DNA from: Ephydatia muelleri
Lineage: Eukaryota > Porifera > Demospongiae > Spongillida > Spongillidae
Direction of reading: 5' to 3'
DNA: 64,000 nucleotides
NCBI GenBank assembly: GCA_013339895.1
Contig: JABACO010000024.1
Span: 1,530,677-1,594,676 of the forward strand
Part shown: one piece after another, positions 33,133-46,042 of the stretch
How the letters are laid out: every line of letters begins with the position of its first letter
Position numbering within the stretch: the stretch's first letter is position 1
Program-made: the position numbers and the translations under genes
The notes under the pieces: model-generated
Database searches by the model: none
What the model saw: the letters and a program-made list of their open reading frames with translations, nothing else
What the model was told of the DNA's origin: nothing

Positions 33133-33277
33133 TGGATCCAGAAGACTACTGGGAAGATGCATGGCGTACTAAGTCATTAGGTTCACCCACTAGAATGACA
33201 GGTTCACTTCAGCTAAAGCTGTTGAATCAAGTGAAATTCACTGATTTGTGTACAGGCAACCATGTATGTACAACTGG
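33133..33277 (+). pseudogene. Host coding exon split by the LTR retrotransposon (left part)
   Basis: The open frame from an ATG at 33132 (MDPEDYWEDAWRTK...) reaches the insertion point and ends DLCTGNHVCTT. It continues in frame at 37925 after the element (GTPEHSIDVWAMETLQ) up to a GT donor at about 37971. The piece around the junction resembles a WD-repeat blade (hydrophobic strand, then IDVW). The possible upstream exon at about 33000-33057 ends in a strong GTAAGT donor. The gene is disrupted by the insertion. Confidence 0.5.
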
Positions 33278-33444
33278 TGTAACAACTTATACGTATGCGC
33301 AGAAACTTCCACCCAGACAGCTTGGCCACTTGTGTTCCCGTGAACTCTGCACCTAATGTATTGTATAATATATTAATAAATGCATACTTCTACAGTGTTG
33401 TACACTTCCCTCATTATATTTTTGGTGCAACCTGGCCTGTTACA
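33278..33444 (+). repeat. 5' LTR
   Basis: Runs TGTAACAACTTATACGTATG to CTGGCCTGTTACA. It contains a TATA-like AATATATTAATAAATG block near 33367-33382 that also holds an AATAAA. The 9-bp AATATATTA segment is absent from the 3' LTR. Confidence 0.92.
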
Positions 33445-33445
33445 T

Positions 33446-33461
33446 TGGTATCAGAAGTGGA
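33446..33461 (+). other. Primer binding site (initiator-Met tRNA type)
   Basis: TGGTATCAGAAGTGG follows the LTR by one base. TGGTATCAGA is the well-known complement of the 3' end of initiator methionine tRNA. The match weakens after ten bases. Confidence 0.75.
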
Positions 33462-33468
33462 CGACGCA

Positions 33469-34320
33469 ATGACTGAAGACAGCTCTGTGAACGTGGACAG
33501 TGCCTATACGAAGGTTGTGCGACAATGCGCAAGGCCGCCCACGAAATTCACCGCGAAGACAGACTGGGAACTCTGGCTTATGCGTTTCGACGCATTCGCT
33601 GACGAAACAAAGATAGGGAAAGGGGACCGAGGAAAAGAGTTGCTGTCTCTGCTAGACGACGAACCCTTCAGGTTAGTGTACCAAAATGGATTGGTTGAGA
33701 GCAAGGACTACAGTGCGGTCTGCGAGTGTCTAACGTTAAGGTGTGGCAAGACTGGCATAGGGCTGGAGTGGAAGATGAAGTAGCAGTGCCGTGTGCAACG
33801 ATCCGGGGAGTCATTGCTAGACTTTGCGGGAGAGTTGCAAATGATAGCCATTAAGGCCTTCCCGGACTGGTCGAATGGACAGATAGAGGATCGTAATCAA
33901 TTTATTCAGGGTTTAGTTTCTCCCACCGTGCAGATGCAGCTGATGAAGAACATGCCGCACAGCATCAACGATGCGGTGGAGTTGGCGCGAAAATTGGAGA
34001 CTGCTGAGCAGGCACAGAGGCGCCTGTGCCAAGAAAGATGGGACCAGATTCCAGCCTCAACTCTCTTGCCCGTCGGAAGGGGTGTGTTAGAGGACAAACT
34101 GGACCATCTGACGGTGGACGTACAAAAGCTGACAGAGAGGATGGCTGGTTTATCCAGTGAACCATTGTCTACCGACAAGTTGGAGCCTAGGAGGAGGACC
34201 CCACTACGATCCTGGCATTGTAGGCAGCCAGGCCATATTCGAAGGGAGTGTCCAGCCCTCCAGCAGCAGACTCCTTTAAACTCTAGGGGGCCGGCGGAAG
34301 AGGTCTACAGCCGGCTGTGA
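33469..34320 (+). pseudogene. gag: gag of the LTR retrotransposon
   Basis: One frame runs from ATG 33469 to the stop at 34318-34320, broken by an in-frame TAG at 33781-33783. It encodes a capsid-like helical region and a nucleocapsid zinc knuckle near its end (SWHCRQPGHIRREC). The first knuckle Cys is Ser here (C-x2-C-x4-H-x4-C expected), so the RNA-binding knuckle is damaged as well. Confidence 0.85.
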
Positions 34321-34374
34321 CCCCTCAGACCAAAGATAAGGAGGATGCTAAAGGTAAATTCAAATCAGTAACCT

Positions 34375-34674
34375 TTGTTGGGGGGTACACGTATTGACAC
34401 CAGGTCAGCGCCTGGTATTCGTGGTTTAATTGAACATTGCAGTGTCTCAATGCTAGTTGACACAGGTTCTGCAGTTACAATAATTCGGGCTGACATTTGG
34501 GAAAAGGTTTCAAAGTGTACTGTAAGCACTCTGGCTCCAACTACACAAGCAGTGGTGGCAGCAAATGGAAAGGATCTTCAACTGGATGGTCAGGTGGTAT
34601 TGAATATTCATGTGGGTGGGTTGCATGTGGACCAGCTTTTCCTTGTTGCAAGGGATCTGACTTCTGGGAGCTGA
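34375..34674 (+). pseudogene. Aspartic protease domain of pol
   Basis: In the same frame as gag, after a stop. The active-site motif LVDTGSAVTII is intact (VDTGSA, retropepsin type). The frame is lost near 34670 before the end of the domain's downstream linker. Confidence 0.85.
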
Positions 34675-34861
34675 TATTCTGTGTGCTAATGGTTGTGCCA
34701 TTGATTTTGATGCTATATCAATGTCAGCAGGAGGAGAGGTAGTGATCTTACAGTTCAACCAGTTGGGTCCGTTGGTTTGTGATGCTGTCGTCATGGAGAG
34801 TATCTCTATTCCTGCGAATTGTGAATTTGAGCTGGTGGCTCCCTTAATGGTAGATGGATAG

Positions 34862-36012
34862 ATGTACAGAAATAGTAATGTAGGGATCTTGGAACCCCAG
34901 CCCAATTTCATGGAGTGTCATGGTTCGGCAGTGGCACATTCGGTGGCAATCAACAGAGATGGTGCAATCCCTGTGCAAATGTTGAATCCAGGTAATTCAT
35001 CATTAACTCTCCACAAAGGTGAGAAGTTAGGAAGGTTTGTGCCATTGGAGGGTCCATATGGTGTTCATGTAGTGGAAGCATCACAGGGGCATATTAGTGC
35101 ATGTGAGAAGGACAGGGTAGGGGGACCAGAGATTATTGAGAGCCTGATGATGGGGGCGGAAGGTCTTTCAGACATAGAACTGGAGCAGTTAAGAATGTAA
35201 CGGTGCCAATTTTCAAGCATTATCTCCACATCAGACTCAAGACATAGGCAGAACTCGTCTTGTGCAGCACCACATTGATACCCAGGGTGCCAACCCTGTT
35301 AAACAGCCACCGCAAAGGCTACCTTTCCATCGTCGAAGTAAAGAGGATGTTAAATGACATGTTGGCTCAAGAGGTAATTCAGGACAATGGTCATCACCGG
35401 TTGTTCTGGTACAAAAGAAAGATGGATCAACCAGGTTCTGTGTAGATTTCCGTCAACTGAATTCCCTCACCAAAAAGGATGCGGTACATTAGATTCACTG
35501 TCTGGTGCACAATGGTTTTCTACCATTGACCATGCAAGTGGATACTGGCAGGTGGAGGTGGCAAAGAAGATAAAGAAAAAACAGCATTCACTACCCCGTT
35601 TGGTTTGTTTCAGTTCCACACAATGCCTTTTGGGTTATGCAATGCACCCAGTACCTTCCAACGCTTGATGGAACGGGTCCTGACTGGTTTGCATTGGTCC
35701 ACCTGTTTAGTATACATTGACGATGTAATATTGTTCAGTCGCACAGTGCAGGAACATTTTCAGAATCTGACGAAGGTGTTCCAGAGGCTGAAGCAAGCAG
35801 GTCTAAAGTTGAAGCCACGAAAATGTCATCTGTTCTGGAATAAGGTGAAGTACTTGGGGTATGTTGTCTCAAACAAAGGAGTGGAGGCTGACACTGAGAA
35901 GATTCAATGCATCCTAGACTGGCCAACCCCTATGTCACCAAAGCAAATAAGGCAGTTTTTGGCTATGATCGACGTTTCATTCGTAGTTTTGCACAGATCA
36001 CAGCTCCACTAA
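34862..36012 (+). pseudogene. Linker and reverse transcriptase region of pol
   Basis: The linker (34862-35200) is followed by RT pieces in shifting frames: FSTIDHASGYWQVEV, FQFHTMPFGLCNAPSTFQ and the catalytic YIDDVILFSRT, then KPRKCHLFWNKVKYLGYVVS. A segment before the first catalytic block is deleted near 35480-35500, and frameshifts lie near 35450, 35570 and 35960. The YIDD box is intact, but the domain as a whole is broken. Confidence 0.88.
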
Positions 36013-36814
36013 ATAGGTTGCTGGTATTAGGGAAGAAGTGGCAGTGGACAGAGCAGTGCTTACAAGCATTTACTCTGCTGAAGACTAAACTTACCTCTGC
36101 TCCATTGCTGGTCTACCCCAACTTTGAAGAGGCCTTCATTGTGGATTGTAATGCAAGTGACGATGGTCTTGGCGCTGTCCTGTCCCAGAATCCTCAAGGT
36201 GCTGAGCATGTGATTTACTACGCAAGCAGAACCGTTACTAAGGCCAAATGTAAGTATTGTGCCACGAGATGCTGGCATTAGTGTGGGCAATAGATCAGTT
36301 TCAACCATATTTGTATGGTAGGCCATTTATTGTTCGCACAGACCATCACGCTTTGCAGTGGCTATGTTCCTTTAAAGAGCCTGAAGGGCAGGTGGCCAGG
36401 TGGTTAGAGCACCTTGAGGAATATGAGTTTACAGTTCAGCATAGGCCTGGTAAGAAGCATGGCAATGCAGATCCTTTGTCTTGCTATCCGTGTCACCAGT
36501 GTAGTAACCAACCTGTAGGGGTACATGCCACCACTGACCAGAGGGGCAGTAATGTAGGTGGCTGGGCACTACAGTGGTCAAAGCAGGAGGTTATCCAGTT
36601 CCAGACTGATGACCCTGACATAGGTCAAATGAAAAGGTGGATGAAAGAAGGTTTACCCCAGACATGCCCACATAATGCTAGTAAAGTCCTCAAGAGCCTG
36701 TGGTCTCAGAAAACTGACTTGGTGTTGGTGGATGATGTCTTACCTAGGAAGGATGTGGCTGGGAAAGGGTTGAATAATTGTCTACAAATGGTTGTGCCTC
36801 ATGTGTTACAGTAG
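35907..36814 (+). pseudogene. RNase H region of pol
   Basis: Contains FIVDCNASDDGLGAVLSQ and, in the next frame, FIVRTDHHALQWLCSFKEP and FTVQHRPGKKHGNADPLSC, typical of Ty3/gypsy RNase H. There is a frameshift near 36255. Confidence 0.87.
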
Positions 36815-37332
36815 TTCCTTCCATCCTGGCAGAGCTGCATGATGCCCAAACAGGGGGACATCTCGGTGGGGCAAAAGTACTTGAGAAAGCACAGCAGAGG
36901 TTCTACTGGGTGGGCCAGTGGCAGGATGTAGAAGAGTGGTGTAGAACATGTACTATATGTGGTGCCCAGAAATCCCCAGCAAAACATAGACGCTCCCCTA
37001 TGGAAGTAGACACGGTAGTTGATGGGCCCATGCAATGTATTGCTATGGATATTTTGGGTCCCTTGCCCCTCACCCCCTGCTCAAACAAGTATATACTAGT
37101 CATTGGGGACTATTTTACTAAGTGGACCGAGGCCTTCCCAATGTCAGATATGAAAGCTGGTACAGTGGCAAAATTATTTGTTAATGAGTTTGTGGTTAGG
37201 AATGGGGCACCTGCTTGTTTGCACACAGACCAGGGTAGGAATTTTGAGTCAAATTTAGTGAAAGAGATGTGCAGGTTGTTAGGGATTGTGAAGACCCGGA
37301 CTAAAGCCCTATCTCACCAGACACTTGGATGA
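36778..37332 (+). pseudogene. Integrase region of pol, truncated
   Basis: The His/Cys zinc-binding segment (HDAQTGGHLGGAKVLE ... CRTCTICGAQK) and two catalytic Asp regions (MDILGPLPL and LHTDQGRNFE) are readable. The sequence then jumps after ALSHQTLG, and the region that should carry the catalytic Glu and the C-terminal domain is missing. Confidence 0.88.
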
Positions 37333-37740
37333 TGAACCTATGCTGGATGAATCTGGTCGTGAAGAACACAGCCTAGATGAGACCACAGAGGAATGAAGCA
37401 CTCATTCAAGATAGGAGCACAGATGAGACCACTTCAGAGAACCAATACGAAGAATGTCCTAGTGGAACGGGAGGATGATACTCTGGTGAGGCAAACTGAA
37501 CCTGACATGCTTCAAGGAGTGGAACATGGTACTGAAAGTCAATTAGTTATAACAGGTGATGCCACAGAAGAGGACCCCGAGAATTTAGTACCAGAAATGG
37601 ACGATAACATGGAGAGTGAAGAAGAATTGGAGGGCACTCCGGAAACATCAGAACAGGAAGGGCTTCATCGATCAACACGAGAAAGGAGGCTACCTTAGCA
37701 ATTTGGGACCTGGCTGACTCATTAGACATGTGGACATGTC

Positions 37741-37758
37741 TATTTATGAAGGGAGTGA
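37741..37758 (+). other. Polypurine tract
   Basis: GAAGGGAGTGA lies directly before the 3' LTR, in the position used to prime plus-strand synthesis. It is short and imperfect. Confidence 0.6.
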
Positions 37759-37919
37759 TGTAATAACTTATACGCATGCACAGAAACTTCCACCTAGACA
37801 GCTTGGCCACTTGTGTTCCCGTGAACTCTGCACCTAATGTATTGTATATAAATGCATATTTCTGCAGTGTTGTACACTTCTCTCATTATTATATTTTTGG
37901 TGCAACCTGGCCTGTTACA
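37759..37919 (+). repeat. 3' LTR
   Basis: Runs TGTAATAACTTATACGCATG to CTGGCCTGTTACA. Compared with the 5' LTR it has about seven substitutions, lacks 9 bp and has 3 extra bp. Confidence 0.92.
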
Positions 37920-37924
37920 CCTGG

Positions 37925-37970
37925 CACACCTGAGCACAGCATTGATGTGTGGGCAATGGAAACGCTTCAG
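37925..37970 (+). pseudogene. Host coding exon split by the LTR retrotransposon (right part)
   Basis: After the second target-site copy the host frame continues as THR-PRO-GLU-HIS-SER-ILE-ASP-VAL-TRP and ends at CTTCAG|GTGTGT. The donor runs straight into the GT microsatellite. A possible terminal exon follows an acceptor at about 38090 and reaches a stop after five codons. Confidence 0.5.
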
Positions 37971-37982
37971 GTGTGTGTGTTT

Positions 37983-37983
<1 letters not shown>

Positions 37984-38031
<48 letters not shown>
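37984..38031. repeat. (GT)n microsatellite
   Basis: About 22 GT units with no interruption. Confidence 0.97.
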
Positions 38032-38152
38032 ATGGACATGTGTAGGTTCACATTGAGCATGAATTTGTATATGTATGGTGTGTGTGTGCAGTGTCCGCGC
38101 ATCAGCTAAACACAAACTGAACAAAGATGCTACACAATGCTCAGTGGCTCAC

Positions 38153-38714
38153 CAGGTCACGGATGTCAGCACACCACACTGCTCTGTCCATGCCATGACC
38201 TCCCATCATGAAGACCTCGTCCCCATGGACCACTGCTGACATGGCCCAACATGGCTGAGGAAGTGATCGTCCTCTGTGCCAGGTCTGTGTCTTACCATTA
38301 TACACTTGAACATCATTCAAAAGCCTGTCTCCATCACTCAACCCTCCCATCACCACCATACCACCTCCACTCAAACTTAGTACACAGGACCACCTACACC
38401 CTACTAACATCTCTGACTTGACGGACCATCTCTCTCCACTTAACTCTATCACCTTTGTACTAGGTCTAGACACACCATCCTTTACACCTCCGACCCACAC
38501 TATCCTTCCGCCACACACAGCTAGTCTACCCCCCAACTCACCACCATCAGCCACTTTCTTCCACCCAGATTTCACCTCGTCAAACTCGTACACTCCTCCA
38601 TATCCTCCCCACACAACCCTACCCTCCACCTTCACTAGACCACCACCACCATATCCTTGACCACCTCGCATAGGCACTTGTGAACATGTTTTGAAATTCA
38701 ACATTATGTACGTT
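38153..38714 (-). CDS. Kelch-repeat exon
   Basis: The exon starts at a CTTTAG acceptor and ends at a strong CTG|GTGAGC donor. ATG at 38704 starts MLNFKTCSQVPMRGGQGYGG. The 180-odd residues contain about four Kelch blades: RVVWGGYGGVYEFDE, RIVWVGGVKDG, GMVVMGGLSDGDRLLNDVQVY, and HGDEVFMMGGHGMDRAVW. The double-Gly and Trp positions are well kept. Downstream exons on the minus strand were not found next to it; the LTR element and other insertions lie there. A close copy starts at 63860 on the plus strand. It may have continued into the 27156-27434 type of exon before rearrangement. Confidence 0.75.
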
Positions 38715-38878
38715 CTAAAGAAAAGAAATTATTAAAAGATAATCGAAGGACAACCTCCTAACACCAGCTCGTATGCACAACATGCAGGTCTACACCATAC
38801 ACATCTCCCACTTCTCTTTATTACACAAATATGCTCCTCTAGCTAGAATTGGTGGTGTCCAATACAAATAGCTAGGGT

Positions 38879-40546
38879 ACAGTCGTACCTCACAATAGTG
38901 GAAAATAAGGGTTATTCATAGGAAACCAAGCTAATTGTCAGTGTTCATAGTGGTATCTAACTTATAGATAACCTCTTATCTCTAGTTTAATTCATCATGC
39001 GATGTGGGCAAAGGTTGCACGTTTGCATTTCATTAACTGACCGGTTTTAAAATTGAATTATAGTAATACGTGAAGGTGTTCTCTTTATCCCTTACCCTTA
39101 AGTCACCTGGAGAAGACAAAAAACAATGGTAAGCCAGATCAGATATCATATCCATATCTAGATATGATCTCTGGCCAGTTCATTGGGCAGTGCATGAATA
39201 CCTATTTGGGAGCTGGACTGTTGCTCTATCGGTTAGTGATTGATTGTGTCAGGTGCAGAAATATAAAGCAACACTTAAGCGTATTTGTGGTGATAAACAT
39301 ACATCCCTGTCGTAGCATAGCACAATTAAGCGTATTTGTGGTGATAACATACATCTTTGTCTTATACAGCACCAATTGCAATTAACCTTGCATTAGATAG
39401 TGATCGGCATGTGCGATAGCGTAGGTAGTGTTCGGCATCCATGTGTTATTATTTAAAGGGAGCGTAGTTGCTTTAAACTATACTTATTGCATCCTAAGAC
39501 AACCCAGAAGGATGGTTTGTAACCTGTTTTGAAATATTGAAATGTCTTCTTTGAGGCTCTGTATTGTGTTGAAAGTGCTGTTGCCGAACACTCCCTATAC
39601 TGCCGACCATACCTCACATTACCCTAGGAGGCTATAATAGCGCAGAACCACTCCAAACTCTGCCGCTACATCCATTACAAATTTGCCTCTCTTCACCTCA
39701 TCGCCAACTTTCATTTTCTTATTCAATGTGAGCTACTTTCGTATTTTAGCCTTCTGCACTGTTGTCCGCACCTAGCCATTTTGAAATACTTATTCGTTAT
39801 TGCCAATTGTCACATGTTTGATCATCGGAATCGAAGGAAACGTACATGTACTCAACTGCATGCCGACGGAGTATCGAAGACTGCAAGTTAAGGCAGAATA
39901 CGTGAATAGCCTTTACTACATGTAATATCATATTTCGTTCTGCGCTATATAGCCGCCTATGGCTAATTACAATTGGTGCGTTGTTATTAGAATTAGAATG
40001 TCCACTCCTCCTGCGTTGTTCATTGTTATCCAGGCTAAATCATGGTGAGTTCACGTATGACACAAAGGTATTTTTGCACTGTAATCGATACACAATGTAC
40101 ATTATGACCATAGACAATCTATGCTACGACAGGGATGTATGTTTATCACCACAAATATGCTTAATCTTTGCTTTCCGCACATAAACAGATACTGGCACAA
40201 GCAATCACTAACCGATAGAGCATCTTCCAACAGTCGAGCTGTTTAGCCCACCCAAATAGGTAATCTTGCACTGCCCAATGCGACAGTGGATCTGGCCAGA
40301 GATCATATCATCTCTTATATGGCTTACCATTCTTTTGTGTCTTCTCCAGGTGACTTAAGGGTAAGGGATAAAGAGAACACCTACACGTATTACTATAATT
40401 CAATTTTAAAACCGGTCAGTTAATGAAATGCAACTTTGCCCACATCGCATGATGAATAAATTAGAGGTAAGAGGTAAATTAGATACCACACTGACAGTTA
40501 GCTTAGTTTCCTATGAATAACCCTTATTTTCACTGTAGTCCTGATA
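38879..40546. mobile_element. Long-TIR foldback element
   Basis: The left arm (38879-39420) and right arm (about 40020-40546) are inverted copies: AAAATAAGGGTTATTCATAGG, ACCGGTTTTAAAATTGAATT, TCTTTATCCCTTACCCTTAA and TAGTGATTG blocks match in reverse. The arms are about 500 bp and the centre about 600 bp. The centre has no transposase, so the element is non-autonomous. The left arm carries a direct repeat of AAGCGTATTTGTGGTGATAA. Confidence 0.85.
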
Positions 40547-42564
<2,018 letters not shown>

Positions 42565-42688
42565 CAGTCTACCACTAGGCCAAAGCCCTGCATCAGGGTC
42601 AAAGCACACTCCACCCCCCTCCCATGTTATGGCATCAGGCCCAACCCATGTCTTTGCACACAGTGTGTGGTTTGTGTGAAGATAGAGA
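42565..42688 (-). repeat. Dispersed repeat with tRNA-like A box (paralogue of 48834-48985)
   Basis: Read on the minus strand it ends in TTTGGCCTAGTGGTAGACTG, which matches a pol III A box. The stretch CCACTAGGCCAAAG ... CATCAGG ... GTGTGTGGTTTGT is shared with 48834-48985. Homology stops right at the A box. This may be part of a tRNA-derived SINE. Confidence 0.55.
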
Positions 42689-42786
42689 TGTTAGGCGCAA
42701 TCTATCAATTTGCGCAATTTATAAATTGCGCTGCGCATTATGTGAATCCACGTAGTGCGCAACAATTTATAAATTGCGCCACGTGG
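42689..42786 (+). repeat. Left terminal inverted repeat of the Ginger element
   Basis: Contains TTTGCGCAATTTATAAATTG sub-palindromes and GCGCAACAATTTATAAATTG. The first 85 bp match the inverse of the right end with small indels. Confidence 0.9.
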
Positions 42787-42815
42787 TTGACCAGCGTTAA
42801 CACTTCAGTTCCAAT

Positions 42816-44600
42816 ATGTCTAAAGAGGAGCACCGAATGATATTCGAGAAGTTTTGCCGTAATAGGTATGTAGATAAAAGTAGAAGAACAAGCAAAACCG
42901 TTAACAAAGAGAAAGCCAAAAGGATTCGTCAAGCTGTTAAGGGAGAACATAGTAGTACTACAGCTTCTTTCAGACATTGGGTGAATAGAACAAAGAAGTT
43001 TGAGCTGCTAAACTGCGCAGAGTTGGAGTTGACTGATGTGTTGTGTCTCCCGGTTAAAGCCAAGGTGAGAGTAACTCAAGAAAGCTATTCATGTACGTGC
43101 ATGTTTACAACTACGGTCCAAATTCATATATGCACTCTTCGTTGAAATTTGCAAGTTAGGTAAAATCTAATCTACATCTATACAACATTATTATTACATA
43201 TATATGGGAAAGTTTCCGAGAAAAGGGACCTAGCGTGTATTATAAAAAAGCATAATAAAAATGCCTTACGTTTGAAATGCTATAACTTCCGAAGGGTTAA
43301 CGCTATCGTCTTCCTATTTTCAGCACTTCATATTACACCATTTCTCTATGGTAAAATACTTTTTGGGATCTTGCACTTGCTAGGTCCCTTTTCTCGGAAA
43401 CTTTCCCATATATAACAATTGCGCATGTATGATTCATAATTGCTTAAATGGATGTATTCAATTATTTATGCAACGTGTTTTCTATTCTACTTAAAACAGA
43501 ATGACAATGACAAGACTATTTTTGGTCATTATCGTGTGGTTGCTATGGTTGAAAAGTTGTATGATATCCTTGAACGTATCCATTCATTGGAAAGTGGTCA
43601 TGTTGGATACAAAAAACTCTGGCAGAAGTATGTTTATGTGTATTTGTATGGGGTGTTATGTGCTGTAATCAGGCTGTATCACACAGTCTTATAGCACTGT
43701 GCATATAAATTGACATTTAGATCTGATAACTACTTTATTTGTTTTTAGTGCCGTAAATCAAATAAGTTATATAATAATATTTATGTCAGTATTGCACTCT
43801 CAAATTTCAGGTACAGAAAACGTATGACTGCCTACCTAGAGAAGCTGTGCAGTATTTCTGTAACACATGTTCAATTTGTCAACTTAAACAACCCCAGAAT
43901 AGTACTGCTCCAGTTAGACCAATAGTATCATCAGGTTTTCTAACTCGATGCCAGGTAAAGTTATTGAGTTATGGCAAGCACTTTACTATTATATGTATGC
44001 CTCAATCCTTCATTTAGATTGACCTCATTGATATGAGGCATATGCCTGATGGCTCATATCATTATATAGCTCATTACATGGATCATTGGTCTAAGTTCCA
44101 TATTCTGTGGCCTTTAATGAAAAAGTCAGCAGTTGATGTTGTTGTTGGTCTAGTGAAAAGAGTATTTCCAAATTTGGGCCTTCCCAAGATCCTGCAGTCT
44201 GACAACGGAAGGGAATTTGTCAATGAGATTGTGAAAGAAGTTGTTCGATCATGGCCAGGAGAGGTTGTCATAATCAATGGGCGTCCTCGTCACTCGCAGT
44301 CACAAGGGTTGGTTGACAAAGGAAATCATCTTGTAGAAATGCAGATTCAGTCAATGAAAAATGAGTGAAAGGAGTCTGGAGATGTGCCATGGTCTGATTG
44401 GTTAGCTCGCATACAATGTAAGTTGGCCTAAATAATAATAAAAAAATTAATGTACATGTCACATTCTCCTGTAGACAATCTCAAGTATGCCGCACTTTGA
44501 AAAAAAGTCCCTATGAAGTGGTTTTTGGGCAACCTCCAAGAACAACTTCATTTGCTGAACTTCCAAAGGGAAAGAATCCTTGCATTATGGAGGAAGATGT
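42816..44600 (+). pseudogene. Ginger integrase (several exons)
   Basis: Exons: 42816-43064 (basic N-terminus, donor GTGAGA), 43500-43627 (FGHYRVVAMVEKLYDIL ... GHVGYKKLWQ), 43811-43954 (zinc-binding YFCNTCSICQLKQPQ), 44018 to about 44418 (catalytic core), and about 44475-44621 (SPYEVVFGQPPRTTSF). The core has the first Asp in IDLIDMR and the second in LQSDNGREF. In the third box, HSQSQGLVDKGN, the expected Glu is Asp. An in-frame TGA at about 44366 follows. The frame of the zinc segment is one base off from the splice I predict for the exon before it, and the last piece is also shifted. The insertion strategy would be cut-and-paste integration with a Ty3-like integrase fold. Confidence 0.82.
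43205..43408. mobile_element. Foldback MITE nested in a Ginger intron
   Basis: Starts TGGGAAAGTTTCCGAGAAAA and ends TTTTCTCGGAAACTTTCCCA, a perfect 20-bp inverted pair. Internal blocks match the copy at 18040-18292. It lies in the intron between 43064 and 43500, so it inserted after or within the transposon's spread. Confidence 0.9.
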
Positions 44601-44789
44601 TGCAGATCTCATTGCCACAGGTTACAATGTTATTAAATATAATGTATACCATTAATTCTATTTAGAGTTTCACATTAATTAGCACATACATAGAACAGAA
44701 CTGTACTCAGGTGGGGAGGGGGGTTAGAAGGTTTGATCAAACCCCTCTAACCCTCCTGAAGATGGCGGCATGTAAGCTAGAATTTGCCT

Positions 44790-44972
44790 GTTACTCATAT
44801 TTGGCCTATCACAAGGGGGACCCCCCTCTGTTGCATTTGGCCTATACCAAGGGGGACCCCCCCCCTACCCCTATTTGACCAAGGGGGACCCTCCCCCCAC
44901 CTGTATTTGGCCTATCACAAGGGGGAACCCTCTCCGTTGCATTTGGCCTATACCAAGGGGGACCCCCCCAGG
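44790..44972. repeat. CAAGGGGGACCCCC minisatellite in a Ginger intron
   Basis: Five to six units of 30-45 bp with TTTGGCCTATACCAAGGGGG and runs of C. Unit length varies. Confidence 0.85.
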
Positions 44973-45125
44973 AGCAAGTGTCTGGTTAATGGAATCCCCC
45001 TTTCCAACATCGAGCACATAGGCCTGTAGAAGCAATTTAAACAGTACATAAAATGCAAAACACAATAGAAGCGATCAATTGTATACATGAGCATGACTCA
45101 AAAACTATATGTTCATTCACTACAG

Positions 45126-46042
45126 GTAATGACGAAAACATTGCTTCTCCTCACTCATCTCCTCACAAGCTACCACCATCAAGAAGTCCCTTATCAAGCT
45201 GAGAAGTTCAATCACCAGTTTCAAGTCTGCAATTTGAATATTCACCTTCAGCTCTGCCATCATCACCTCTGTGTCATCAGTCACCTGCTCAGTCACCAAT
45301 CTCTGATATACAAGTATCTGCAACTGCACAAATGTAAGGATTGACTTATGTAAAAGATTCTGTTGCAATTTTGTTTAAAAACTAGGGAGGTCAAAGGTTC
45401 TACAATTCCAGTACTCAATTCTTTACCTTACTCAACTCCACCTTCAAAGATTTCATTGTCTGCTTCATCTTCTGATCACGTTTTATCACCTCCAAGTCAA
45501 TCTTCGGTTTCAAATCATTCCAGTTATGAGGTATGTTGTCCATGGCAACATAATATGTTGCATACTTTATTGATATAACCTTTCAGTGATCCAAAAGTGA
45601 CAATAACATTGGCTAAACTAACAACCAGCACCCGTCATTTAAAGATTAGAGAAGACGCTATTGAAAAAAATGCAGAACGAATGAAGATCCAGTATGCAAA
45701 GCGCAAGCGCCATCAAATAAAAACGTATTCTGCAGGAGACAGTGTCACAGTAAGGATACCCAGAAATGAACGATCGTCAACCGTTATGCCTCGCTTGCTG
45801 TGCTATATTTGGAAGCTTAGAATGATCAGTACCATCTCCAGTGAGTTTTTTTGTCCGTCTACATCTACATCTACATGTACTTCTATATGAGTAGGTGTGA
45901 AAATGGAATTACATTAACTTGGTATCCAAGTGGTGAGCTAATGCCTTACACCAGGTCTGTCCCTTTTAAGTACAGTGCAGACAGTTCCAAGCTACCTACC
46001 CTAAGCCTTAGGAAGCTGCTAGAACCAAAAAGGACCAGCTGA
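45126..46042 (+). pseudogene. Ginger linker and Cys-rich region
   Basis: A Ser/Pro-rich linker (SPSALPSSPLCHQSPAQSP, about 45126-45340) contains an in-frame stop. Another exon (about 45590-45840) reads AERMKIQYAKRKRHQIKTYS then GDSVTVRIPRNERSS. Next is PYTRSVPFKYSADSSKLPTL. These segments match the C-terminal part of gypsy-like integrases in Ginger elements. Frames change between pieces. Confidence 0.65.

Larger units (their letters stand above)
33278..37919 (+). mobile_element. Ty3/gypsy-type LTR retrotransposon, decayed
   Basis: A 4.64-kb element with LTRs of 167 and 161 bp that begin TGTAA and end TTACA. It is flanked by a 5-bp target duplication with one mismatch (ACTGG at 33273-33277, CCTGG at 37920-37924). 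The order is gag, protease, RT, RNase H, integrase, as in Ty3/gypsy (Metaviridae). The LTRs differ by about seven substitutions and two indels, so the insertion is not recent. Gag has an in-frame stop, pol has several frameshifts and deletions, and the integrase 3' part is lost. It is not autonomous. Confidence 0.93.

Noticed and set aside
37794..38124. Cys/Val- and Thr/His-repeat ORFs around 38000
   Set aside because: They are the GT microsatellite in different frames.
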